This document shows positions 1-8,151 of a stretch of DNA of 33,298 bases, piece by piece. The stretch is from positions 1 through 33,298 of the forward strand of contig JAFARZ010000028.1 of NCBI GenBank assembly GCA_019245115.1, given 5' to 3'. Below the pieces are notes generated by a model, which saw only the letters and a list, made by a program, of their open reading frames with translations, did no database searches and was not told the DNA's origin. The stretch comes from Streptosporangiaceae bacterium. Its GTDB lineage: Bacteria > Actinomycetota > Actinomycetes > Streptosporangiales > Streptosporangiaceae. The first letter of the stretch is position 1, and every line of letters starts with the position of its first letter. A program made the translations under genes and the position numbers.

Positions 1-109
1 GACACCAACAAGCTAAGCACAGTCCACGGGCCTGCAGCACCGGGAATGGCACGACACCTCGGGTATTCGTACGCGGGGTGTTGGCCTGCCCATGAAAGAC
101 AAGGTGAAA

Positions 110-251
110 GCGGGTATCCCGTCGCGTCGGCGAGCGTGTCTGGGAGCAGGCCAGAGGCAGGCGTCAAGGTGGAGCACCGCCTGCGTTGAACGACCTTGAC
201 GCCTGCCCCTGGCCTGCTACGCCTCTGGTGCCGACGCGACGGGATACCCGC
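110..251. repeat. Large imperfect inverted repeat (cruciform)
   Basis: An outer arm of 21 bp (110-130) is perfectly complementary to 231-251. An inner arm of 25 bp (146-170) pairs with 193-217 with one mismatch. A short unpaired bulge (131-145 against 218-230) separates the two arms, and the loop is 171-192. The structure occupies the gene-free stretch 1-345 beside the HAD gene. It is far longer than a normal terminator. Because the element encodes a rolling-circle type Rep, a single-strand origin (sso/sti-like) is a reasonable inference. A MITE-like insertion or an element-end structure is an alternative. I see no gene I would support in 1-345. Confidence 0.8.
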
Positions 252-345
252 GCCCCCTGGCGAGCCCCACCACTCTCGCACCAACCCGGGGACCATCCCG
301 GAGCCGAGGCCCGCCGGAGGCACCCGCATCTGAAAGGAGCTTGTG

Positions 346-993
346 TCAGTCAGCTGGCAATGTCTTCAGCGCGTCGGGGAGCTCGGTGAGCGAGTCGATT
401 TCGAGGTCCGCGGTACCACGCTCATAAACGATGTAGCCCCACGGGCCGCGCCGGACAAAAATGGTGCGGAGGCCGGCGGCGGAGGCGGGGCGTAGGTCGT
501 TGTCCAGGCGGTCACCGACGTAGGCGATCTCATGGGGTGCCTGGCCGCTGACGGCGATGAGTTTGCTGAAAAACGCCACGTCGGGTTTGCTGACACCCCA
601 GTCATCGGAAGTAGCGAGAACGTCGCAGGGGAGATTGAGCTCGCGCAGGAATCGGCCGGCGCGGGTGGTCTGGTTGCCGGCGATGCCGACGAAGTACCCG
701 GCGTCGTTCAACGCTCGCAGGCATGGGCGGACATCGGGATAGAGATCGCTGCCGTTGAGGTACTCGCCGAGGCCGGCGTCCAGACGGGCTTGCCGTTCGG
801 TGTCGAGGTCGAAGCCGGGCCGGAAATACTGGAACACCTGGCGGTAGTCCTCGCCGCGGGCGATGACCGCGCCGAACATCGCCGAGAAGGTGTGCCGCGG
901 GATGCCAAGCCAGTCGGCCCAGGTGCCGTATTCGCGGGTCTCGTTGATGAGGACCTCTCCGACATCGAACCAGACGGCGCGGATTGGCGACAT
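346..993 (-). CDS. HAD-superfamily (subfamily IA-like) hydrolase
   Basis: Predicted soluble phosphohydrolase of about 215 residues; the substrate cannot be told. HAD motif I is seen as FDVGEVL close to the N-terminus, motif II as GIAGNQTT, the motif III lysine as VSKPDVAFF, and motif IV as YVGDRLDNDL. The first residue pair of motif I is DxG rather than the commoner DxD. That is frequent in subfamily IA, but phosphatase activity should not be assumed. The frame opens at a TTG (1023) overlapping the stop of the XRE gene. I prefer the ATG at 993, which sits 11 nt after an AGGAAGG ribosome site; ATG 1002 is only 2 nt from it. The gene is co-directional and probably co-transcribed with the upstream XRE regulator. 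It may parallel the NUDIX hydrolase beside the regulator gene in other AICEs. Confidence 0.8.
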   Translation of the reverse strand: MSPIRAVWFDVGEVLINETREYGTWADWLGIPRHTFSAMFGAVIARGEDYRQVFQYFRPGFDLDTERQARLDAGLGEYLNGSDLYPDVRPCLRALNDAGYFVGIAGNQTTRAGRFLRELNLPCDVLATSDDWGVSKPDVAFFSKLIAVSGQAPHEIAYVGDRLDNDLRPASAAGLRTIFVRRGPWGYIVYERGTADLEIDSLTELPDALKTLPAD

Positions 994-1019
994 GGGCAGC
1001 ATGTCCTTCCTGTGCGGTA

Positions 1020-2414
1020 TCAATTAAGGGCGGTGAGCTGCTCGTCCAACGACCGGACAGGAATGGTGGTCTTCCACGGGTCGATGGCGGCCCGGAAATC
1101 GCGTAGCCGCCCGGCGCCGGTGGCGTATCCGGCCTGGTGGAGCTGACGGGCGGCGTCGGCGGCGATCGCGCAGGCGTGGTCGAGGTCCCCGTCCTGTAGC
1201 TCAACGGTCGCGAGATCGGTGAGGAACACGGCGCGCTGTTTGACTGCGGAGCGGGGAAGCTTGCTCAGCGCGCTGCCCAGCTCGGTGCGAGCCTCGTCGT
1301 ACCGGCCGGCGCGCAAAGTGGCGTACCCGGCGAAGCCGTTAAGACGGGTGGCATCGTAGTAGTCCAACCAGGGCAGCTCAGGCCTCAGCCCGGGGACGGG
1401 AAGTGCGTCGCGAGCGCGGTCTATGGCGTGTAGGGCGGCGGTGGGGTTACCAGCGTTGGTGTGCATCTCCGACTCCACCGCAGCCAACCAGGACGCGATC
1501 GGGCCGCACGGTTGGGACCTGAGCTGCTCGTCGGCGCCGTGCAGGTAGTCCAGCGCGGCCGTGAACCCGTGCTCTGCGGCGGGGATGAATACGACATGCC
1601 CGAGCACGGCGGCGGCCTGCAAGGGGTCGTCAGCCTCGCGGGTTGCTTCGAGTGCGAGGCTGTAGTACGCGCGGGCGGCCATCGGGTCGTGCAGGTCGAA
1701 GAACGACAATCGACCGGCGAGGGTGCCGACCCGTGCCCGGTTGACCAGCAGTCGGCGGCGTTCGGCTGGCGCGGGGTCTTGACCCAGCAGGTCCCCGAGC
1801 GTGGACAGGTGTGCCACCACGGGCGTCATGAGCGCGGCGGGGTCAGTGGAGTGGTACAGCGTCTGGTACCGGTCAGCCAGATACTCCAGGTCCCGGATGT
1901 TCTCCGGGGTGGGCTTACCCGAGCGCGACCGTCGGGCGGACTCGGCGGCCGAGGGCAGCATGATGACCGTAGGCATGATGCCCATCAGCTTGAGCGCGGC
2001 CCGGCGTCGCATTATGTCGTCCTTCCACGCGTCGAATATCCGCGGCTGCAAGATGCCCCCTGCGGCGCCGAGCTGATCAAGGATCGCGGCAGCTCCGCCG
2101 AGGGCATCCACCAGAGTCCGCTCAGTCACCGCAGGCGATGCGGTTTTCGGTGACGGGCTGGCCTTGCTCTTCGTGGGGCGGGCGATGGCGAGGTATTCGG
2201 GTGTTGCCCCGTACAGCAGGCACAGCAGCTCGCGATAGCGGGGGCTGGGGCTCTTCTCCCCGCGTTCCCACTTCGCGATCATGTCGGCATTCACTCCGAC
2301 CCGTTCACCGTGACGCACCCACGCCAGACGAGCGAGTTGCTCGGCGGCCTCCTGTTGCGTCCACCCGCGATCCTCGCGCGCTTCTCGCAGTCCCGACCGT
2401 CTCGGCTCATCCAT
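1020..2414 (-). CDS. XRE-family regulator with TPR-like C-terminal region
   Basis: A 464-residue protein. Residues of about 8-75 form a Cro/CI-type helix-turn-helix (GWTQQEAAEQL, then DMIAKWERGEKSPSP). The rest is alpha-helical and alanine-rich, with TPR-like helix pairs (for example MAARAYYSLALEATREADD). This architecture is common in actinomycete regulators and in AICE control genes. A GAGGGGAG ribosome site lies about 10 nt before the ATG at 2414. The gene is divergent from the tra/rep operon that begins at 2601. Three GGACTAG repeats lie between them, so it probably represses that operon and itself (inference). Its stop overlaps the first possible start codon of the HAD gene, which suggests one transcript. 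Its TPR region is not obviously the same subfamily as those at 23842-24981 and 30151-31275. Confidence 0.8.
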   Translation of the reverse strand: MDEPRRSGLREAREDRGWTQQEAAEQLARLAWVRHGERVGVNADMIAKWERGEKSPSPRYRELLCLLYGATPEYLAIARPTKSKASPSPKTASPAVTERTLVDALGGAAAILDQLGAAGGILQPRIFDAWKDDIMRRRAALKLMGIMPTVIMLPSAAESARRSRSGKPTPENIRDLEYLADRYQTLYHSTDPAALMTPVVAHLSTLGDLLGQDPAPAERRRLLVNRARVGTLAGRLSFFDLHDPMAARAYYSLALEATREADDPLQAAAVLGHVVFIPAAEHGFTAALDYLHGADEQLRSQPCGPIASWLAAVESEMHTNAGNPTAALHAIDRARDALPVPGLRPELPWLDYYDATRLNGFAGYATLRAGRYDEARTELGSALSKLPRSAVKQRAVFLTDLATVELQDGDLDHACAIAADAARQLHQAGYATGAGRLRDFRAAIDPWKTTIPVRSLDEQLTALN

Positions 2415-2484
2415 CCGGCTGGGCTCCCCTCGTTGTTCCCGGTCCGATCAACATAACCAGGTGTACCGACATCTCCGCGAGACG

Positions 2485-2517
2485 GGACTAGCAACCGGAC
2501 TAGTTCAGGACTAGTCC
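2485..2517. promoter_or_regulatory. Three phased GGACTAG repeats, candidate operator
   Basis: GGACTAG occurs at 2485-2491, 2497-2503 and 2508-2514. The starts are 12 and 11 bp apart, close to one helical turn. The third copy extends to a perfect palindrome, GGACTAGTCC. The array sits between the divergent XRE regulator (start 2414) and the tra/rep operon (start 2601), the expected place for an operator. Binding by the XRE protein is inferred. Confidence 0.55.
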
Positions 2518-2600
2518 GCGGACCCTCTCGAAACGGGCATCTTGCCGTTCCATATGAGCAAGGGCCAAACGGCCCCCATTCATTAAGGAGGAACAGCCAG

Positions 2601-2948
2601 ATGCAGTTGGAGATCACGACCGAGGGCGTGGATTTCGTGGTGTCTCGGGCTCCGCAGCCGAAGAACGACACCGAGGGTCGACAGAAGGCAGATCGGGAGA
2701 CCGGGGAGCCGCTGTGCGTGACTGAGCTGGTGGCGATGGATGAAACAGGCGCGGAAGTCATCAAGGTCACCACCGCCGGACAGCCCAGGGTCACCAAGCG
2801 GCAGCTGGTCACGGTGCTCAAGCTGATCGCCACACCGTGGACCATCGACGGTCGCGGCGGGGTGGCATTCCGGGCTGAGGCAATCACCCCCGTGCCAACG
2901 GGTGCGGCGAAGACGGCCACGGGCGCGGCTGCCTCGGCGGGTGCGTGA
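2601..2948 (+). CDS. Conserved-type small AICE protein, first gene of tra/rep operon
   Basis: A 115-residue soluble protein with no recognised catalytic motif. It begins MQLEITTEGVDF and has a C-terminal alanine- and threonine-rich tail. AAGGAGGAA lies just upstream of the ATG at an ideal distance, so it should be strongly translated. The stop overlaps the next start (TGATG at 2946-2950), indicating translational coupling. Similar short proteins of unknown role precede the translocase gene in pSAM2-like elements (recollection of family organisation, not a search). A short GGGCC-AAAC-GGCCC hairpin lies in the leader before the ribosome site. Confidence 0.7.
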   Translation: MQLEITTEGVDFVVSRAPQPKNDTEGRQKADRETGEPLCVTELVAMDETGAEVIKVTTAGQPRVTKRQLVTVLKLIATPWTIDGRGGVAFRAEAITPVPTGAAKTATGAAASAGA

Positions 2949-3145
2949 TGAGCGCACTGACGATGACCCTCGACCTGACGCAGCTCAGAGAGATACACGA
3001 GCGGGCCGAATGGCTCTGTGAGCAAGCGGCCGAAGCCGAGCGGGCCGCTTATCTGCACTGGCAGGAGGTCTACGGCGCCTATGAGATCGCTCGCGACGAG
3101 GCCTCGGCTGCCTTGACGGCCTGGGTGCAGGCCGTCGTCCCCTAG
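2948..3145 (+). CDS. Small helical protein, translationally coupled
   Basis: About 65 residues, rich in Ala and Glu (LREIHERAEWLCEQAAEAER). Predicted to be almost wholly alpha-helical and possibly coiled coil. The ATG at 2948 overlaps the TGA of the preceding gene. A GTG at 2945 in the same frame is the alternative start. No known domain is recognised. Its place in the operon suggests a transfer or replication accessory role, but function is unknown. Confidence 0.6.
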   Translation: MSALTMTLDLTQLREIHERAEWLCEQAAEAERAAYLHWQEVYGAYEIARDEASAALTAWVQAVVP

Positions 3146-3152
3146 GTGCGGC

Positions 3153-3191
3153 GCCCGGCCGGTCGGGCCTGGAAACCAAGGCCGGCCGGGC
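3153..3191 (+). terminator. GC-rich hairpin inside the tra/rep operon
   Basis: The segment GCCCGGCCGG...GGGCCT pairs with AGGCCGGCCGGGC across a short GGAAACC-type loop. It lies between the stop at 3145 and the 23-codon gene at 3230. There is no T-run. It may be an intercistronic attenuator or RNA-stability element rather than a full terminator, because the downstream genes seem to be part of the same transcription unit. Confidence 0.45.
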
Positions 3192-3229
3192 ACCCGCTCC
3201 ACCCATCGATTGAGACAAGAGGAGCTGTG

Positions 3230-3301
3230 ATGAGCGTACGGCCGGGCGAGCACGCCCCGAAGCACCAGCGTGGTGACCGGTGCTGCGGCGGTGAGCGCTG
3301 A
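3230..3301 (+). CDS. 23-residue peptide coupled to the translocase gene
   Basis: A short reading frame begins at ATG 3230, 8 nt after an AGAGGAG ribosome site, and ends with TGA at 3299-3301. The A of that stop is the A of the next gene's ATG (3301). The peptide is basic and has a CC pair near its end (DRCCGGER). The strong ribosome site and exact stop/start overlap argue for real translation. Its role may only be to deliver ribosomes to the FtsK-like gene, which has no good ribosome site of its own. No homolog is recognised. Confidence 0.55.
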   Translation: MSVRPGEHAPKHQRGDRCCGGER

Positions 3302-4875
3302 TGGATACTCGCATGATCGCCATGCTGGTCGCGGGCGCCGGGGTGTTAGGCGTCCTGGTGTGGGTGCTGGCCAAGATCGGCCAGGCACTGATCAAAGTTG
3401 CGGAGGCGTTGGCTGCGGCAGCGGTGGTGGCCTTCGCCGGGTGGTTGCTGGTCAAGGTGGGGGTGTGGGCTATCCGGCAGGCTGTCACGCGCTGGCGGAC
3501 CAGCCTGAGTGTGCTGGCGATGACGGCCTGGTGGCGCTGGTGGGGCTGGCCGTCTCTGGTCCTCACCGTGGGCCTGCTCGCCGCCGTGCTCACCGGGTGG
3601 CGGCTAGTTGATTTAGTGTCGTTCGATGCCTGGGCGGGTCGGCATCTGCGGGCCTGGTGGCTGCGCTGGACGGTGTACGCCCCCAAGCTGCCGGAGTGGC
3701 TGCACGCCTGCGGCCTGGGCATCACACAGGACACCGCACCCCTCGTCGTGGCCCTCACTCCCCTCGCGCGCGGCATTCGCCGCAACCGCCGCCAGACCAA
3801 GGCGCAGCTACCCAGGGTGCTCGGCGTGCGCTCGGACGCCTCGTGGGATGAGGTCAGGGTCGGGTTGGTGCCCGGGCAGAAACCGGAAGATTTCGACGAC
3901 GCCACGCGGGCGCTGGCCTGCGCCCGAGGAGTAACGCGCTGCCAGGTCCGCGAGCTCACCCCGAATGTGGTCTGCCTCGATTTCCAGCGCCGTAACTTGC
4001 TCGCTCAGCCAGTGGCCTGCCCGGATCTCGCCGCGCTGGCTGGCGTGCCGGGTGCCGCCATTGACCTGCGGCGGGTGTTGGCTGGACGCACCGAGTACGG
4101 CCAGGACTGGCACCTGCCGCTGACCGGCTCCGCCAGTCACACCCTGACCGCGGGCGCGAGTGGAGCGGGCAAGAACTCGGTGATGTGGTGCCCGCTGGTC
4201 GCCATTGCCCCGGCGATCCGGGACGGGCTGGTCCGGGTCTCTGGCATCGACCCCAAAGGTATGGAACTGGCCTATGGGCGACGGATCTTTGCCCGCTACG
4301 CCGTCACCGGCGCTGAAGCGCTCGACGTGCTCAATGAGCTCGTCGAGGCGATGGCCGCCCGCAAAACCGAGTTCGCCGGCCGAGTGCGCTCAGTGCCGAT
4401 CAGTCCCGAGCACCCGTTGGAGCTGCTGGAGTTTGACGAGATCGGAGCCCTGACCCGCTACACCGACCGCAAAACCCGAGACGCCATCACCGAGCGAGTC
4501 GCCCTGTTGACCACTCAGGGCCGCGCGCTGGGCGTCACGGTCCGCGGCTATGTCCAGGAACCCACCAAGGACACCGTTCCCGTTCGGGAGTTGTTCCCCC
4601 GGCGGATCTGCCTGCGTGTCACCGCCAAATCCCACGTGAGCATGGTGCTCGGCGAGGGCGCCTACGAGCGGGGGGCATGGGCCAACCGGATCAGCGAAGC
4701 CGAGGCGGGCGTCGGCTATGTCTTCGGAGAAGGCCTCCGCGAACCCCTGCGCATCCGGGCCGGCTGGGTCCCCGACCAGACGATCAAACACCTCGAAACC
4801 TTCGTCACCGGCCCGGCCACTCCGGAAATGGCGGTGCCGGCGCTCTCCGCGCCCAGTCGGGGCGGTGACCTATGA
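3301..4875 (+). CDS. FtsK/SpoIIIE-type DNA translocase (TraSA-like)
   Basis: A 524-residue transfer ATPase expected to pump double-stranded element DNA between mycelial cells. Hydrophobic segments near residues 5-25, 37-56 and 84-103 suggest an N-terminal membrane anchor. Walker A is GASGAGKN (285-292) and Walker B is LLEFDE (375-380). The residue after the Walker lysine is Asn followed by Ser, instead of the usual Ser/Thr. Variation here occurs in AICE FtsK proteins (family knowledge), but it deserves checking. After the FtsK core the protein is short, with no obvious C-terminal winged helix. The start overlaps the 23-codon gene, and the stop overlaps the next ATG (4872). Confidence 0.85.
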   Translation: MDTRMIAMLVAGAGVLGVLVWVLAKIGQALIKVAEALAAAAVVAFAGWLLVKVGVWAIRQAVTRWRTSLSVLAMTAWWRWWGWPSLVLTVGLLAAVLTGWRLVDLVSFDAWAGRHLRAWWLRWTVYAPKLPEWLHACGLGITQDTAPLVVALTPLARGIRRNRRQTKAQLPRVLGVRSDASWDEVRVGLVPGQKPEDFDDATRALACARGVTRCQVRELTPNVVCLDFQRRNLLAQPVACPDLAALAGVPGAAIDLRRVLAGRTEYGQDWHLPLTGSASHTLTAGASGAGKNSVMWCPLVAIAPAIRDGLVRVSGIDPKGMELAYGRRIFARYAVTGAEALDVLNELVEAMAARKTEFAGRVRSVPISPEHPLELLEFDEIGALTRYTDRKTRDAITERVALLTTQGRALGVTVRGYVQEPTKDTVPVRELFPRRICLRVTAKSHVSMVLGEGAYERGAWANRISEAEAGVGYVFGEGLREPLRIRAGWVPDQTIKHLETFVTGPATPEMAVPALSAPSRGGDL

Positions 4876-5306
4876 CCAGCACCCCACCCATCGGTACGAC
4901 GTTCGTACAGGCAGCGCACCTTCTCGCCACACACCTGAGCGAGCACGCCCTGCCGGAACCGGCGTCCCTGGAGGTGATCAGCAAGGCGCAACGGTCGCGG
5001 GTCACCGCGCAGGTGTACTCGCTGAGCGTGCCCAGCATCGCCGCTGAGCTACTCACCTGGGCCGACACCGTGACCACGGTCACCGCACAGGCCTGGCGAC
5101 CACCCACGGGCAACCGGGTGCACCTGTCCATGGCCAGCACCCTGAGCGGCCCAGCCGGCCCAGTGGAGTTGACCGTCTACGGCGGCGCCAATCACGATCC
5201 GGCACTGGTCGGCGAGTTGGTACCCGGTGAGCACCGGGCGGTGACCCTCGGCGAGCTGCGCACCTGGGCCACCTCAAGTACCAATCGTGCAGGGGCAAGT
5301 CGATGA
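4872..5306 (+). CDS. Small AICE protein between translocase and RepSA-like gene
   Basis: A 144-residue soluble protein of unknown function (MTSTPPIGTTFVQAAHLL...). It has a central VTAQVYSLSVPSIAAELL segment and a hydrophilic tail. The ATG overlaps the translocase stop by 4 bp, and its stop overlaps the RepSA-like start at 5303, so all three are coupled. No motif is recognised. Its conserved location between tra and rep suggests an accessory role in replication or transfer. Confidence 0.65.
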   Translation: MTSTPPIGTTFVQAAHLLATHLSEHALPEPASLEVISKAQRSRVTAQVYSLSVPSIAAELLTWADTVTTVTAQAWRPPTGNRVHLSMASTLSGPAGPVELTVYGGANHDPALVGELVPGEHRAVTLGELRTWATSSTNRAGASR

Positions 5307-6673
5307 CCCCCCTCATCGAGCTGCCACCCCGGGTGGTCGAGGAGATCGTTCACCGGGCTGGCCGACCGGACTTCGACCGCTGGTCGGAGCAGCTGCACCG
5401 CTGCGGCTACTGCTCCCGACCGGTGCGCCTACGCGGGCGGGTCATCCACCAGTCGGCGAGCGGTCGGCGCTCGGCGTACTCCACCGACGACGAGCCTGAC
5501 CGGGTACTGCTGATCCGCTGCGGCAACCGGCGAGCAGCAGTCTGCCCCTCCTGCTCCTACGAGTACGCCGGCGACATGTGGCAGCTGCTCTACGCCGGCG
5601 CCGCCGGCGGCCGCAAGGGTGTGCCCGAGTCGATTCGCTCTCACCCGCTGGTGTTCGCCACTCTGACCGCGCCCAGCTTCGGGCCGGTCCACACCACCCG
5701 CGCCGACCGCACCGGCGGACCCGCCCGCTGCCGACCCGCGCACGGCACACCACGGCTGTGTGCGCACGGGCGGCCGACCTGGTGCACCGCGATCCACGCC
5801 GAGGATGACCCGCCGCTCGGGCAGCCGATCTGCCCAGACTGCTACGACTACCCCGCGCACATCGCGTTCAACTGGCACGCCCCCGAACTCTGGCGCCGAT
5901 TCACCATCACCCTGCGCCGCACTCTCGCCCAACAGGCAGGACTGACCGCCACACAGTTCAGCCAGCGGTGCCGGGTGTCGTTCGTCAAAGTCGCCGAGTT
6001 CCAACGCCGCGGCGTCGTCCACTTCCACGCCCTGATCCGCCTCGACGGCCCTGGTGACTTCGACCCACCACAGGTCAGCATTGATGCGGCCGGATTGGCC
6101 CAGGCGATCCGCCAGGCCGGCCAACACGTGCGGCTCACCGTCGAAATGCCCGACAGGCCCGACCTGGCGCTGCGCTTCGGGACCCAACTCGATACCCAAA
6201 CCGTCAACGGCGGCCCAACGGGACAGTTGACCCCCGAGCACGCCGCCCGCTACATCGCCAAATACGCCACCAAGAGCGCCGAAGACTTCGGACTCGGCGA
6301 GCGCCGCATCACCCCCGAAACACTGTCGCTTCTCGACGTATCCGAGCATGTGAATCGGCTGGTTCACACCGCATGGCAGCTCGGCGAACACGACACATAC
6401 GACGGGCTACGCCGGTGGGTGCACATGCTGGGATTTCGCGGTCACTTCGCCTCAAAAAGCCGCCGCTACTCCACCACCCTCGGCGCCATCCGCCGCGAAC
6501 GCCGCACCTACCGGCAACACCAAGCCGCGCCAGACGAACAGGACACCACGCTGGTCGTCTCGCACTGGGAGTTCGCCGGAGTCGGCTACCTCACCGCCGG
6601 AGACACCACGCTCGCCCGCTCCGCCGCCGGCCGAGCCCGCGAACGACGACAAGCCGCCCGCGACGCCGCATGA
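5303..6673 (+). CDS. repSA: RepSA-like rolling-circle replication initiator
   Basis: A 456-residue HUH-type initiator that would nick one strand at the origin to start rolling-circle replication of the excised circle. Motif I-like FATLTAPSFG is at about 118-127. The metal-binding HUH motif is VVHFHALIRL, with His240 and His242. The catalytic-Tyr motif is RYIAKYATK, with Tyr317 and Tyr321. Cys-rich pairs near the N-terminus (CGYC about 34-37, CPSC about 81-84) and CPDC (about 177-180) suggest zinc binding. Length and motif order agree with the pSAM2 RepSA family. The double-strand origin is often close to or inside the rep gene in this family; I did not pinpoint it. Confidence 0.87.
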   Translation: MTPLIELPPRVVEEIVHRAGRPDFDRWSEQLHRCGYCSRPVRLRGRVIHQSASGRRSAYSTDDEPDRVLLIRCGNRRAAVCPSCSYEYAGDMWQLLYAGAAGGRKGVPESIRSHPLVFATLTAPSFGPVHTTRADRTGGPARCRPAHGTPRLCAHGRPTWCTAIHAEDDPPLGQPICPDCYDYPAHIAFNWHAPELWRRFTITLRRTLAQQAGLTATQFSQRCRVSFVKVAEFQRRGVVHFHALIRLDGPGDFDPPQVSIDAAGLAQAIRQAGQHVRLTVEMPDRPDLALRFGTQLDTQTVNGGPTGQLTPEHAARYIAKYATKSAEDFGLGERRITPETLSLLDVSEHVNRLVHTAWQLGEHDTYDGLRRWVHMLGFRGHFASKSRRYSTTLGAIRRERRTYRQHQAAPDEQDTTLVVSHWEFAGVGYLTAGDTTLARSAAGRARERRQAARDAA

Positions 6674-6706
6674 CGAGAAGACGAAGCACAGAAAGGGACA
6701 GCACCC

Positions 6707-6937
6707 GTGAATGAGTTAAACGACTTGCGAGTAGGCCCACGACTCGCGCCCAAGTGGTACAGCGTGGCCGAGGTCGCCGAGCAGCTCGGCTACGGCCTCT
6801 CGAAAACCAAGCTCCTCATTGCGACCGGGCAGATCCGCTCACTCAAAGACGGCGGCCACCGGCGCATCCTGCCGGAATGGGTAGACGAATACGTCGCCCG
6901 TCGCGTCGCCGAGGCATGCGATGAGTACGCGAGCTAG
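6707..6937 (+). CDS. xis: Excisionase (Xis), MerR/AlpA-type HTH
   Basis: A 76-residue DNA-binding protein starting at GTG 6707 after a GAAAGGGA ribosome site. It contains WYSVAEVAEQLGYGLSKTKLLI, then RSLKDGGHRRILPEWVDEYV, the typical helix-turn-helix plus wing of small excisionases. It lies directly before int, and its end overlaps the int start by 17 bp, so it should direct the integrase to excision. This layout matches xis-int of pSAM2-type elements. Confidence 0.85.
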   Translation: MNELNDLRVGPRLAPKWYSVAEVAEQLGYGLSKTKLLIATGQIRSLKDGGHRRILPEWVDEYVARRVAEACDEYAS

Positions 6938-8147
6938 AGCCAACGGAGAGGGCTCGATCTTTCCCTATCGCAACGGCTTCGCCGCGTACGTATGGGTCAC
7001 CAAACCGAACGGGCAACGGCAGCGTAAGTACATCTACGGCAAGACCCGAGAGCAGGTGCACGAGAAGTGGTTGAAGCTTCAACAGCGAGCGCGGCAAGGG
7101 CCGATGGCAACGAGCGTGCCCAAGCTCGGAGAGTTCCTGACCTACTGGCTTGAGGAGGTGGTGAGACCGAACCTGGCCCCCGCCACCTACGTCAATTACG
7201 AGTTATTCGTCCGCCTGCATATCGTGCCGCGACTTGGCGCTAAGCGGCTCGATCGGCTCAGCGTGCGGGACATCCAAACGTGGATCAATGAGGTGGCCCG
7301 TACTTGTCAATGCTGCGCGCAGGGCAAGGACACCGCTCGGCCGAAGAAAAAACGTCGATGCTGCGCGATAGGAAAGTGCTGCGAGGCCCGACTGTCACCC
7401 CGGCCCGTCAACGACATCCGGGCCTGCCTGCGTGCCGCTTTGTCCCAAGCAGTGACCGAGGACCTGATCGCCAAGAACATGGCGAACTCGATCAAAGTTC
7501 CGTCCGTACGCAAACGCAAGGGCAAGGCATGGAGCAGCGAAGAAGCCCGGCAATACCTGGAGTCCGCACGTTCGGAGCATGATCCGCTCTACGCCGTCTA
7601 CGTCCTGATCCTCGTCCTTGGCCTGCGCAAGGGCGAAGTACTCGGCCTGACCTGGGATGACGTCGATCTTGACGCTGGCGAACTGTCCATCGGCCGTCAA
7701 CTGCAGCGGGTGAGCAAACAACTGCTACACCGGGAGACCAAAACCGCCACCTCCGATGCGACGCTGCCGCTGCCGCTGCCGGACATCTGTGCCGCCGCGC
7801 TGCGGCTGCGGAAGGTGGAAGAGGCTCATGCGAGGGAGTTGGCGGGGTCAGCATGGCAGGACGGCACACTCATCTTCACCACCAAGTGGGGCACGCCGAT
7901 CGAGCCACGCAACTTCAACCGTTCCTGGGACGCTCGGTGTGCGACGGCCGGGGTTCGGAAGATCACGGTGCACGACGGGCGCCGCACCTGCGCAACGCTG
8001 CTGGTGGACCTGGACGTGCACCCGCGAGAGGTCATGCAGATCCTGCGCCACGCGCAAATCGCGGTGACAATGGAGATCTACGCACAAGCATCATCCAAGG
8101 CCACCAGAGCCGCATTGAAGCAGTTGGGAGACAGCCTCAGTGGATGA
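6921..8147 (+). CDS. int: Tyrosine site-specific integrase of the tRNA-Ala element
   Basis: A 408-residue tyrosine recombinase. There is an N-terminal arm-binding domain (about 1-60) and a SAM-like core-binding domain (about 68-195). The catalytic domain carries Arg236 (GLRKGE), a lysine near 274, His351 and Arg354 (HDGRR), His377 (LRHAQ) and nucleophile Tyr387 (EIYAQ). All catalytic residues are present, so it should be active. A cysteine-rich insert (about 129-154, CQCC ... CCAIGKCC) in the core-binding domain looks like a zinc-binding clip; such inserts occur in actinomycete AICE integrases. It is read toward tRNA-Ala. Confidence 0.92.
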   Translation: MSTRARANGEGSIFPYRNGFAAYVWVTKPNGQRQRKYIYGKTREQVHEKWLKLQQRARQGPMATSVPKLGEFLTYWLEEVVRPNLAPATYVNYELFVRLHIVPRLGAKRLDRLSVRDIQTWINEVARTCQCCAQGKDTARPKKKRRCCAIGKCCEARLSPRPVNDIRACLRAALSQAVTEDLIAKNMANSIKVPSVRKRKGKAWSSEEARQYLESARSEHDPLYAVYVLILVLGLRKGEVLGLTWDDVDLDAGELSIGRQLQRVSKQLLHRETKTATSDATLPLPLPDICAAALRLRKVEEAHARELAGSAWQDGTLIFTTKWGTPIEPRNFNRSWDARCATAGVRKITVHDGRRTCATLLVDLDVHPREVMQILRHAQIAVTMEIYAQASSKATRAALKQLGDSLSG

Positions 8148-8151
8148 GCTA

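Noticed and set aside
343..420. GTG with AAAGGAG ribosome-like site reading on the plus strand
   Set aside because: The frame is antisense to the end of the HAD gene and has no protein character; chance ribosome-like purine run.
532..1146. Long plus-strand ORF opposite the HAD gene
   Set aside because: It is an antisense shadow. The minus strand has the HAD motifs and a better start, and the plus frame has no ribosome site or recognisable motif.
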